NCBI GenBank assembly: GCA_041676645.1
Contig: JBAYRO010000025.1
Coordinates: 1 to 41,322 of the forward strand
DNA length: 41,322 bases
From: JAMLIN01 sp041676645
Lineage (GTDB): Bacteria; Pseudomonadota; Gammaproteobacteria; Burkholderiales; Burkholderiaceae_E
Reading direction: 5' to 3'
Positions 9,296 to 16,985 of this stretch are shown here, in pieces (the stretch's first letter is position 1; every line of letters starts with the position of its first letter). Below the pieces are notes generated by a model, which worked only from the letters and a program-made list of their open reading frames with translations, was not told the DNA's origin and did no database searches. Made by a program: the position numbers and the translations under genes.

Positions 9296-10210
9296 CTACT
9301 GGCGCGTCGGGCTTTCGGGCGCCAGGCCGTCGACGAACAGGGCAGCGCAATCGACCGCATCGAAGCGCCGGGCCTCGTTGCAGAACTCGCAGCGCACCTC
9401 GACCTCGCCCTGCTCGGCGAGCACCGATTCGACCTCCTCGCGACCCAGCATCCGGAGCATCGCGCCGACCTTGTCGCGCGAGCAACGGCAGGCGAAGCGC
9501 AGCGTGCGCGCTTCGCTGCCGACGAGCCTTTCCTGCCAGAACAGTCGGTGCAGCAGCTGCTCGGCCGGTGTCCCGAGCAGTTCGGCGCGCTCCAGTGTGG
9601 CGGCGAGCTGGGTGAGTCGCGGCCAGGCGTCCTCGTCGAACTCCCGCAGCTGGCCGCCGGTGGCCGGCATGCGCTGGAGCATCAGGCCGCGGACGGTGCC
9701 GGCGTCGGCGGCCAGCCACAGGCGGGTCGGGATCTGCTCCGAATCGTTCATGTAGCGCTCGATCACCTCGGCCACCGTGGCGCCGTCCAGTGGCACCACC
9801 CCCTGGTAGGTGTGCGCGGTGCTGGCGCCCTCGGCGGTGCCGTCGAGCGTCACCACGCAGCGCCCCTTGCCGCTCGCGTTGAGCAGGGCGGTGAAATCGG
9901 CATCGTCCGCGATCGGCTCGTCGCCGAGCTTCACGGTCGCTCGGAAGCTGCCGTCCGAGCGGCATTCCACCACCACCAGGCGCACGGGGCCGTCGCCATG
10001 CAGCTGCAGGATCAGGGCGCCGTCGTGCTTGATGGTGGCGGCCAGCAGCAGCGCCGCCCCGACCAGCTCGCCGAGGTGCCTGCCCACCGTTGCCGGCAGT
10101 TCGTGGCGGCCGAGCACCTCCCGCCAGGCGGCGCCGAGCTCGACGTACTCACCGCGTACCGCGGCGGCGGCACTGAAGCGAAGCAGGCGGTCGGGTACCG
10201 GTGCAGTCAT
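9296..10210 (-). CDS. hslO: Redox-regulated chaperone Hsp33
   Basis: Hsp33 is a cytoplasmic holdase switched on by oxidation and unfolding. The 304-aa protein has the typical core. Its C-terminal zinc switch has four cysteines as CRC (in FACRCSRDK) and CEFC (in VRCEFCNEARRF), the CxC...CxxC pattern of the family. The conserved YMNDSEQ(I/L)PTR segment is present as RYMNDSEQIPTRLWL. The start ATG at 10210 gives the usual N-terminus. It lies 51 bases downstream of the carbonic-anhydrase-like gene on the same strand, a pairing I recall from betaproteobacteria. Confidence 0.95.
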   Translation of the reverse strand: MTAPVPDRLLRFSAAAAVRGEYVELGAAWREVLGRHELPATVGRHLGELVGAALLLAATIKHDGALILQLHGDGPVRLVVVECRSDGSFRATVKLGDEPIADDADFTALLNASGKGRCVVTLDGTAEGASTAHTYQGVVPLDGATVAEVIERYMNDSEQIPTRLWLAADAGTVRGLMLQRMPATGGQLREFDEDAWPRLTQLAATLERAELLGTPAEQLLHRLFWQERLVGSEARTLRFACRCSRDKVGAMLRMLGREEVESVLAEQGEVEVRCEFCNEARRFDAVDCAALFVDGLAPESPTRQ

Positions 10211-10261
10211 CAGTGGCGCCCGGCCGAAGCGAGCGACAGCGAGCGCGGGGGGCGTTTCATC

Positions 10262-10792
10262 TCAGTCCGAAGCGAGCGGGCGCAGCCTGTCGCGGAACAT
10301 CGCGGCACGCTGGACATAGCCTTCGGCGCTGGCGCGCAGCCTCGCCATATCGGCCGGCTCGAGCTGGCGGACCACCTTTCCCGGCGCGCCCATGACGACG
10401 CTGCCGTCGGGAATCTCCTTGCCTTCGGTGATCAGGGCGCCGGCCCCGATCAGGCAGCCGCGACCGATCCGCGCCCCGTTGAGGATGATCGCCTGGATGC
10501 CGATCAGCGAGCCGTCGCCGATGGTGCAGCCGTGCAGCATCGCCTGGTGGCCGATGGTGACGAACTCGCCGACCGTCAGCGGGCTGTCGGGATCGACATG
10601 CAGCACGGCGCCATCCTGGACATTGCTGCCGGCGCCGATGCGGATCGCCGCGTTGTCGCCACGCAGGACGGCGCCGTACCAGACGCTGGCGTCGCGGCCG
10701 AGGCCGACGTCGCCGATGACGCGCGCGGTGTCGGCGACCCAGGCGCCGGGCCCGATGGCGGGCACCATCGTGTCGAGGGCGAAGACGCTCAT
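10262..10792 (-). CDS. Gamma-class carbonic anhydrase family protein
   Basis: This is a left-handed beta-helix trimer of the gamma carbonic anhydrase / YrdA family, 176 aa. Hexapeptide repeats run through most of the chain (RIGAGSNVQDG, VTIGHQAMLHG, SLIGIQAIILNGA). The three zinc-binding histidine positions are present, one in AVLHVD and two in IGHQAMLHG. The ATG at 10792 is chosen because GGAGG lies just upstream; a longer start at 10828 has no such site. Only 26 bases separate it from the divergent DUF455 gene. Many members lack measurable anhydrase activity, so the activity itself is not certain. Confidence 0.88.
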   Translation of the reverse strand: MSVFALDTMVPAIGPGAWVADTARVIGDVGLGRDASVWYGAVLRGDNAAIRIGAGSNVQDGAVLHVDPDSPLTVGEFVTIGHQAMLHGCTIGDGSLIGIQAIILNGARIGRGCLIGAGALITEGKEIPDGSVVMGAPGKVVRQLEPADMARLRASAEGYVQRAAMFRDRLRPLASD

Positions 10793-10818
10793 CGCGTTCC
10801 TCCGGGGATAATCATCGA

Positions 10819-11685
10819 ATGCATTCAAGTGTAAGTCATCGGCCCGAGGTGCTTCGGGCCTGGGCCGGACATGGCTGGCTGCTCGCCGAGCCGGCCCGCA
10901 AGCTCGAGTGCGTCGCCGCGATCGCGACGCTGCTCGAGGGGGGCATGCCGGGCGAGCCGACGCCGATGCCGGATCGCGATGCGCTGGCCGCCCGCGAACC
11001 CGGCCGTCCGGCCCGGCCGCTGCTGGTCGATCCGCGCGGCGTGCCGCCGCGGCCGGTCGGCAGCGCCGAGGGACGGGCGGCGCTGCTGCACGCCATCGCG
11101 CACATCGAGTTCAACGCGATCAATCTCGCGCTCGATGCCGCCTGGCGTTTCGAGGCGATGCCGGAGGAGTTCGTTCGCGACTGGTTGTCGGTCGCGGTCG
11201 ACGAAGCGAAGCATTTCCGGATGCTGCGCGACGAACTGCGCGAGCGGGGCTACGAGTACGGCGATTTCGATGCCCATGACGGGCTCTGGCAGCTCGCCTG
11301 GCGAACCCGCGCGGACGTCCTGGCCCGCATGGCGCTGGTGCCGCGGGTGATGGAGGCGCGCGGGCTGGATGCGACGCCGCCGCTGCAGCGTCGCCTGCGC
11401 AGCGTCGGCGATCGACGCGCGGTTGCGATCCTGCAGGTGATCCTCGACGAGGAGGTTCGCCATGTCGCGATCGGCAACCGCTGGTACCATGAGCTGTGCG
11501 CCGGGCGCGGGCTCGATCCGCGTGCGAGCTTCATCGAGCTCTACCAGCGCCATGCCGCGCCACCGACCCGTGGCCCCCTGAATCGGGAAGCGCGGCTCGC
11601 CGCCGGTTTCACCGATGCGGAGCTCGACTGGCTCAGCGAGGCGGCGCCGGCGGGGCGGCGGCCGCCTCCTGCTCCCGCAGCCTGA
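10819..11685 (+). CDS. DUF455 ferritin-like protein
   Basis: The 288-aa protein of the DUF455 / ferritin-like superfamily is a predicted four-helix bundle with a di-metal site. Glu and His ligands are seen in AHIEFNAINLALD, VDEAKHFRMLRDEL and LDEEVRHVAIGNRWYH. The helical ExxH spacing recalls tRNA hydroxylase MiaE and ferritins, but no function is established for the family that I know of. The C-terminus is a Pro/Ala-rich tail overlapping by 53 bases, in antisense, the end of the acyl-CoA synthetase gene. It is divergent from the carbonic anhydrase homologue. Confidence 0.82.
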   Translation: MHSSVSHRPEVLRAWAGHGWLLAEPARKLECVAAIATLLEGGMPGEPTPMPDRDALAAREPGRPARPLLVDPRGVPPRPVGSAEGRAALLHAIAHIEFNAINLALDAAWRFEAMPEEFVRDWLSVAVDEAKHFRMLRDELRERGYEYGDFDAHDGLWQLAWRTRADVLARMALVPRVMEARGLDATPPLQRRLRSVGDRRAVAILQVILDEEVRHVAIGNRWYHELCAGRGLDPRASFIELYQRHAAPPTRGPLNREARLAAGFTDAELDWLSEAAPAGRRPPPAPAA

Positions 11686-13318
11686 GCACCCGGCGCTGCA
11701 CCTTGCCGGTGGTGGTCATCGGCAGCTCGTCGATGAAGCTGATCTCCTTCGGGTATTCATAGGGCGCCAGTCGGCCGCGGACATGCTGCTGGAGCTCTTC
11801 GACCAGCGCCGGGCCCGGCTCGTGCCCGGGGGCGAGGACCACATAGGCCTTCACCAGGTTGCCGCGCTCGGCATCGGGCTTGGGCACCACGGCGGCATTG
11901 ACGACGGCGGGATGGCCGATGAGGCAGTTCTCCACCTCGCTCGGGCCGATGCGGTAGCCGGCCGCCTTGAACATGTCGTCGGCGCGGCCGCGGTACCAGT
12001 AGTAGCCTTCGGGATCGACGCTCGCGAGATCGCCGGTGCGACACCAGTCGCCGGTGTACTTGGCCTCGGTCGCTTCCGGCCGGTTCCAGTAGCCGAGGAA
12101 GAGCACCGGATCGGGATCGCCGTGGATGTCGTAGCGGTTGACCGCGATCTCGCCCGTCTCGCCGGGCGCGACCGGATCGCCCTGGTCGTCGAGCAGCGCG
12201 ATCCGATGGCCGGGATAGGGTCTGCCGATCGCGCCGGAGCGCGCCGGCCAGAGGCGCGAGGATCCGCCCATCAGGTAGTTGGCCTCGGTCTGGCCGAAGA
12301 TCTCGTTGATCGTGATGCCCAGCGCATCGCCGCTCCAGTCGAACACCGCATCGCCGACCGATTCGCCGCCGCTCATGATGGCGCGCAAGCGCAGGCGGTA
12401 GCGCTCGCGCGGCGCCGGTACCGCCTTCATCATCATCTTGAGCGCGGTCGGGAACAGGAAGGTATTGGTGACCCCGTGGCGCTGCATCAGCTCGAACGCG
12501 CCTTCGGCCGAGAAGCGGCTGCGCGAGGCGACTATCGGATGGCCGAAATAGAGCGTCGGCAGCAGGGCGTCCATCAGCCCGCCGGCCCACGCCCAGTCGG
12601 CGGGTGACCAGAACACGTCCCCGGGCTGGGGAAACCAGTCCTGGGAGGCGACGAAGCCGGGCAGGTGGCCGATCAGGGTCCGGTGCGGAATCAGTGCTCC
12701 CTTCGGTGGCCCCGTCGTGCCGCTGGTATAGATCAGCAGGGCGGGGTCGTCGGCGCGGGTGTCGACCGTCCGGTAGCGTTCCGAGCCACCGGCCAGCAGG
12801 GTGTTCCAGTGGGTTTCGCCCCGACCCTCGAGAGGCGTGGCGTCGTCGCCGACGACGATGATGCGCGTCGCCGTGCCGGCTTCGAGGCGTGCCTTGCGCA
12901 GCGTGTCGAGCGCGCCCGCATCGACGATCACCGTGCGGGCCTCGCTGTCCTGCAGGCGCCAGGCGATCGCGTCGGCGCCGAACAGCACCGACAGCGGCAT
13001 TGCCACCGCGCCCATGCGCAGGATGCCCATCTGCGCGATCGCGGTCTCCGGGCACTGGGGCAGCAGCAGGGCGACCCGTTCGCCGCGGCGTACGCCATCG
13101 GCCGCCAGGGCATTGGCGAGCCGGTTCGCATCGGCCTCGAGCCGCGTGTAGGACAGGGTGTCGACCCGCCCGTCGCCGTGATCGACCTGGATCGCGATGC
13201 GACGGGGGTCGCGCGCCCAGCGGGTCGAGCAGACCGTCGAGATGTTGAAGTGCGCCGGCACCAGCCAGCGGAATTCGCGATAGAGCCGGTCGTATCCGAC
13301 GACCTGGGCCTGGGGCAT
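11633..13318 (-). CDS. AMP-forming acyl-CoA synthetase (acetyl/medium-chain type)
   Basis: The enzyme activates a carboxylic acid to acyl-CoA through an acyl-adenylate. The 561-aa protein has the P-loop-like YTSGTTGPPKG, the aromatic motif FGQTEANYLMGGSS, the hinge YRGRADDMFKAAGYRIGPSE (first residues of domain 2), and the C-terminal acylation lysine in TTTGKVQRRVL. The overall pattern is nearest the medium-chain/acetyl-CoA synthetase branch; the true substrate is not readable. The start at 13318 has GAGGAGA upstream. The last 53 bases overlap the DUF455 gene tail to tail. Confidence 0.9.
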   Translation of the reverse strand: MPQAQVVGYDRLYREFRWLVPAHFNISTVCSTRWARDPRRIAIQVDHGDGRVDTLSYTRLEADANRLANALAADGVRRGERVALLLPQCPETAIAQMGILRMGAVAMPLSVLFGADAIAWRLQDSEARTVIVDAGALDTLRKARLEAGTATRIIVVGDDATPLEGRGETHWNTLLAGGSERYRTVDTRADDPALLIYTSGTTGPPKGALIPHRTLIGHLPGFVASQDWFPQPGDVFWSPADWAWAGGLMDALLPTLYFGHPIVASRSRFSAEGAFELMQRHGVTNTFLFPTALKMMMKAVPAPRERYRLRLRAIMSGGESVGDAVFDWSGDALGITINEIFGQTEANYLMGGSSRLWPARSGAIGRPYPGHRIALLDDQGDPVAPGETGEIAVNRYDIHGDPDPVLFLGYWNRPEATEAKYTGDWCRTGDLASVDPEGYYWYRGRADDMFKAAGYRIGPSEVENCLIGHPAVVNAAVVPKPDAERGNLVKAYVVLAPGHEPGPALVEELQQHVRGRLAPYEYPKEISFIDELPMTTTGKVQRRVLRLREQEAAAAPPAPPR

Positions 13319-13504
13319 GGCAGGGGTCTCCTCGGGCGCCGGGAGGCGCGGCCCGAGCGCCGCCGGGGCTCCCGACCAGCACGATTGTGCCTGCCCTGAC
13401 GGCGCCGGCAAAGGCCGGCCCGGATCGTCGGGCATGCCGGCGCGGCGCGGTCCCGGCGATGGTTTGTCCTGCACTGCAGCAGGATAGGGCGTATCCTTCG
13501 CCCC

Positions 13505-14386
13505 ATGAAAACCAGCTTCGTCGCGGGTCGGGGTGACCCGCACACGGTCAATGCCGACCTGCACTGCCATTCGCTGATGTCCGACGGAACCCTGCCTCCG
13601 GCCGCGGTCGTCGAACGCGCCGCCGCCCAGGGAGTCGAGGTGCTCGCCCTCACCGACCACGACAATCTCGGGGGAATCGCCGAAGCGGCCGATCGCGCCG
13701 GTGAACTCGGCCTGGCCTTCGTGCCCGGCGTGGAGGTCTCGGTCACCTGGGGCGGCGAGACGATCCATGTCGTCGGGCTCAACGTCGATCCGCAGGACCC
13801 GGTCCTGCGCGAAGGCCTGGCCAATACCCGCGCCGGCCGTGACGCCCGGGCCGTCGAGATCGGGGAACGGCTTGCCGCGGCCGGCATCGACGGCGCCTAC
13901 GAAGGCGCGTTGCGCTATGTCGGCAATCCGGCGCTCGTGTCGCGCACGCATTTCGCCCGCTTCCTGGTCGAGGAGGGCGTCTGCCGCGATGTCTCCGACG
14001 TGTTCTCGCGCTTCCTCGTCGAGGGCCGTCCCGGCTTCGTGCCCCAGCGCTGGGCGGCGATGGACGAAGCCGTGGGCTGGATCCGGTGCGCCGGCGGGCA
14101 GGCGGTGCTGGCCCATCCCGGTCGCTACCGCCTCGGCAGGCTGCAGCGCGATGCGATGATCGGCGACTTCCGCGATGCCGGCGGCGTCGGCATCGAGGTC
14201 GTCAGCGGCAGCCATTCCGTCTCCCAGTACGCGGAGTACGCCCGGGTCGCCGTCGAGTTCGGCCTGCTCGCGTCGCGCGGATCCGATTTCCATGGCCCGG
14301 GCGAAAGCCACGTCGAGCTGGGCCAGGTGCCACCGCTGCCGGATTCGGTGGTCCCGATCTGGCACGACTGGGAGCTTGCCGCATGA
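13505..14386 (+). CDS. rnm: PHP-domain phosphoesterase, RNase AM (YciV)-like
   Basis: The 293-aa PHP protein belongs to the family of E. coli YciV/RNase AM, a 5'-3' exoribonuclease that trims rRNA 5' ends and degrades short oligonucleotides. The metal-binding motifs are all present: NADLHCHSLMSDG, LTDHDN, PGVEVS, VLAHPGRY and GSDFHGPGE. It starts a forward cluster with yciO (4-base ATGA overlap), an M50 protease and trpS. A TATCCT at 13492-13497 sits close to the ATG, so a very short leader is possible. Confidence 0.87.
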   Translation: MKTSFVAGRGDPHTVNADLHCHSLMSDGTLPPAAVVERAAAQGVEVLALTDHDNLGGIAEAADRAGELGLAFVPGVEVSVTWGGETIHVVGLNVDPQDPVLREGLANTRAGRDARAVEIGERLAAAGIDGAYEGALRYVGNPALVSRTHFARFLVEEGVCRDVSDVFSRFLVEGRPGFVPQRWAAMDEAVGWIRCAGGQAVLAHPGRYRLGRLQRDAMIGDFRDAGGVGIEVVSGSHSVSQYAEYARVAVEFGLLASRGSDFHGPGESHVELGQVPPLPDSVVPIWHDWELAA

Positions 14387-15006
14387 CCGTTCGCTACCAG
14401 ATCCATCCCGTCGACCCCCAGGCCCGGCTCCTGCACCAGGCCGCCGAGATGCTCCGCTCGGGAAATCTCGTCGCGATGCCGACCGACGCCTGCTACGTGC
14501 TGGCCTGCCGGCTCGGCGACAAGTCGGCGGTCGATCGCCTGCGCGCGCTGCGTCACCTCGGCGACCGGCACCTGTTCACGCTGATGTGCGCCGACCTGTC
14601 GCAGCTCGCCGTCTATGCGCAGGTCGACAACCGGCAGTTCCGCTTCCTGAAGGAAATCACCCCGGGGCCCTACACCGTCATCCTGCCGGCGACCAAGGAA
14701 ACCCCGCGCCGGCTCTGGCATCCCTCGCGCCGCACGATCGGGCTGCGGGTGCCCGACTCCAGGGTCGCGCTCGGCGTGCTGGAGGCGCTCGGCGAACCGG
14801 TGCTGTCCACCAGCCTGATCCTGCCCGGTGAGACCGATCCCCTGCACGAGGCCGACGAGATCATCGAGCGGGTGGGCAAGCAGATCGACGCGGTCATCGA
14901 CATCGGCGGCCAGGGTTTCGAGCCGACCACGATCGTCGACATGACCGGCCCCGAACCGGCCGTGGTCCGGGCCGGGCGAGGTTCGGTGGAACGCATTACC
15001 GGCTGA
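14383..15006 (+). CDS. YciO-family Sua5/YrdC-domain protein
   Basis: The 207-aa protein has the YrdC fold of threonylcarbamoyl-AMP synthases (PTDACYVLACRLGDK near the N-terminus; PGPYTVILPATKETPRRL; IGLRVPDS). The pattern is that of YciO rather than the essential TsaC/Sua5, so whether it makes threonylcarbamoyl-AMP in vivo is uncertain. The start overlaps the stop of the PHP gene (ATGA), which implies coupled translation. Confidence 0.87.
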   Translation: MTVRYQIHPVDPQARLLHQAAEMLRSGNLVAMPTDACYVLACRLGDKSAVDRLRALRHLGDRHLFTLMCADLSQLAVYAQVDNRQFRFLKEITPGPYTVILPATKETPRRLWHPSRRTIGLRVPDSRVALGVLEALGEPVLSTSLILPGETDPLHEADEIIERVGKQIDAVIDIGGQGFEPTTIVDMTGPEPAVVRAGRGSVERITG

Positions 15007-15051
15007 GGATCGATTCGACGAGCGGCCACCGATGCGGCCCGCTTCGCTTGC

Positions 15052-15057
15052 TAGAAT
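15052..15057 (+). promoter_or_regulatory. Candidate -10 just before the M50 protease gene
   Basis: TAGAAT lies seven bases before the ATG at 15064. If used, transcription would start at or next to the start codon, giving an almost leaderless mRNA. The -35 is not recognisable. Confidence 0.3.
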
Positions 15058-15063
15058 CGCGCC

Positions 15064-15720
15064 ATGGACTTATCGCTCCCGCAGCTGATCGCGGTCTTCG
15101 CCGTTCCGGCGATCTTCGCCATCACGCTGCACGAGGCGGCGCATGGTTACGTGGCCTGGCTGCTGGGCGATCCCACCGCAAGGCACGCCGGGCGCGTGAC
15201 CGCCAATCCGATCAAGCACATCGACCCGATTGGCACGATCGCCGTGCCCGGCCTGCTGCTGCTCGTCTCCAAGCTCTCGGGCACCGGGCTGGCGCTGTTC
15301 GGCTGGGCCAAGCCGGTGCCGGTGGTCTACAGCAACCTGCGCCGGCCCCGGCGCGACATGGGGCTGGTGGCGGCGGCGGGGCCCGCCTCGAACATCGTGA
15401 TGGCGGTGGGCTGGGCGTTGCTCGCGCGCCTGGCCGTGGGCGAGGGCGAACTCGCCCGCTACATGGTGCTGGTCGGCATCGCCGGGGTGCAGGTCAACAT
15501 GATCCTGGCCCTGCTCAACCTGATGCCGGTGCCGCCGCTCGACGGTGGGCGGATCGTCACGAGCCTGCTGCCACCACGCCTGGCCGATGTCTATTCCCGC
15601 ATCGAACCCTACGGGCTGGTGATACTCGTGGCGCTGCTGGTCACGGGAGTCCTCGGGCGTATCCTCTTTCCCATGATCGCCTGGTCGAGCCGGGCGGTGT
15701 TATCCCTGACTGGATTCTGA
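15064..15720 (+). CDS. Site-2-protease-family (M50) membrane metalloprotease
   Basis: The 218-aa polytopic membrane protein has the zinc motif HEAAH at the end of the first membrane segment (AITLHEAAHGYVAWLLGD) and the third-ligand loop NLMPVPPLDGGRI, the M50 NPDG-like motif. Hydrophobic segments lie at about residues 8-30, 60-80, 100-120, 135-158 and 180-205. Family members cleave substrates within the membrane; no substrate is suggested here. It lies between yciO and trpS, a conserved neighbourhood in betaproteobacteria. Confidence 0.88.
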   Translation: MDLSLPQLIAVFAVPAIFAITLHEAAHGYVAWLLGDPTARHAGRVTANPIKHIDPIGTIAVPGLLLLVSKLSGTGLALFGWAKPVPVVYSNLRRPRRDMGLVAAAGPASNIVMAVGWALLARLAVGEGELARYMVLVGIAGVQVNMILALLNLMPVPPLDGGRIVTSLLPPRLADVYSRIEPYGLVILVALLVTGVLGRILFPMIAWSSRAVLSLTGF

Positions 15721-15724
15721 GCCA

Positions 15725-16927
15725 ATGTTTCCCGAACGCGTGGTTTCCGGCATGCGTCCGACCGGCGCGCTGCACCTCGGCCACTATCACGGCGCCCTCA
15801 AGAACTGGGTACGGCTGCAGGAGAAGTACCCCTGCCTGTTCTTCGTCGCGGACTGGCACGCGCTCACGACGCACTACGAATCGACCGAGGTGATCGAGGC
15901 CAGCATCTGGGAAATGGTCATCGACTGGCTTGCCGCCGGCATCGATCCCGCCCATTCGGTGCTGTTCGTGCAGTCGCGGGTGCCCGAGCATGCCGAACTC
16001 CACCTGCTGCTGTCGATGGTCACACCGCTGGGCTGGCTCGAGCGGGTGCCGACCTACAAGGACCAGCAGGAGCACCTGGCCGATCGCGATCTCGCCACCT
16101 ACGGCTTCCTCGGCTATCCGCTGCTGCAGGCCGCCGACATCCTGATGTACCGGGCCTCGCATGTCCCGGTCGGCGAGGACCAGGTTCCGCACATCGAGCT
16201 CACCCGCGAGGTCGCCCGTCGGTTCAACCACCTGTTCGGGGGCGAGGCCGGCTTCGAGGAGAAGGCGCTCGAGGCGATCCGCAAGCTCGGCAGCAAGCGC
16301 GCGCGCATCTACAAGCAGATGCGCACCGCCTACCAGGAGCAGGGTGACGAGCAGGCGCTCGAGCGTGGCCGCGAACTGCTCGACCAGGCGCAGAACATCA
16401 GCCTGGGCGATCGCGAGCGGCTGTTCGGCTTCCTCGAGGGCCATCGCAGGATCATCCTGGCCGAGCCGCAGTCGCTGCTCACCGAAACCTCGCGGATGCC
16501 CGGGATCGACGGGCAGAAGATGTCCAAGAGCTACGGCAACACGATCGCCATGCGCGAGGACCCGGCATCGGTCGAGAAGAAGGTCCGCACCATGCCGACC
16601 GACCCGGCCCGGGTGCGGCGCACCGATCCGGGCGAGCCCGAGAAATGCCCCGTCTGGCAGCTGCACCTGACCTACTCGGACGAGACGGTGCGCGACTGGG
16701 TGCAGCAGGGCTGCCGCAGCGCCGGCATCGGCTGCCTCGAATGCAAGCAGCCCGTGATCGACGCCATCGTGCGCGAGCAGGCGCAGTTCCATGAGCGCGC
16801 CCAGCCCTATCTCGACGATCCCCATCTGGTGCAGAACATCATCGCCGACGGCTGCGACCGCGCCCGCAAGATGGCGGGGGAGACGATGCGCGAAGTGCGC
16901 GAGGCGATGGGACTGCTCTACGACTGA
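15725..16927 (+). CDS. trpS: Tryptophan--tRNA ligase
   Basis: This class I aminoacyl-tRNA synthetase is 400 aa. The HIGH-type motif is GALHLGHYHGAL near the N-terminus, and the KMSKS motif is seen in DGQKMSKSYGNTI. It belongs to the longer (about 400-aa) form found in betaproteobacteria, not the 334-aa E. coli form; this comparison is from memory. It starts four bases after the protease gene. Its stop (16925-16927) is one base away from a 57-bp palindrome. Confidence 0.96.
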   Translation: MFPERVVSGMRPTGALHLGHYHGALKNWVRLQEKYPCLFFVADWHALTTHYESTEVIEASIWEMVIDWLAAGIDPAHSVLFVQSRVPEHAELHLLLSMVTPLGWLERVPTYKDQQEHLADRDLATYGFLGYPLLQAADILMYRASHVPVGEDQVPHIELTREVARRFNHLFGGEAGFEEKALEAIRKLGSKRARIYKQMRTAYQEQGDEQALERGRELLDQAQNISLGDRERLFGFLEGHRRIILAEPQSLLTETSRMPGIDGQKMSKSYGNTIAMREDPASVEKKVRTMPTDPARVRRTDPGEPEKCPVWQLHLTYSDETVRDWVQQGCRSAGIGCLECKQPVIDAIVREQAQFHERAQPYLDDPHLVQNIIADGCDRARKMAGETMREVREAMGLLYD

Positions 16928-16928
16928 C

Positions 16929-16985
16929 AGGAAATGGGGTCAGACACGATTTCCCCAGGGGAAATCGTGTCTGACCCCATTTCCT
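16929..16985. repeat. Perfect 57-bp palindrome (28-bp arms)
   Basis: The left arm 16929-16956 and right arm 16958-16985 are exact reverse complements around a single A. Each arm contains GGGGTCAGACACG flanked by GGAAAT and ATTTCC. It fills the space between the trpS stop and the end of the GGDEF-EAL gene, and its right edge provides two of the three bases of that gene's TAG stop (16984-16986). It can work as a two-way terminator. The sequence resembles, from memory, GGGGTCAGA-type palindromic repeats found near Y1 (REP-associated) transposases in proteobacteria. No transposase is present here. Confidence 0.85.

Noticed and set aside
16929..16985. CRISPR repeat or attachment site
   Set aside because: Only one palindromic unit, no spacers, no integrase or cas gene nearby.
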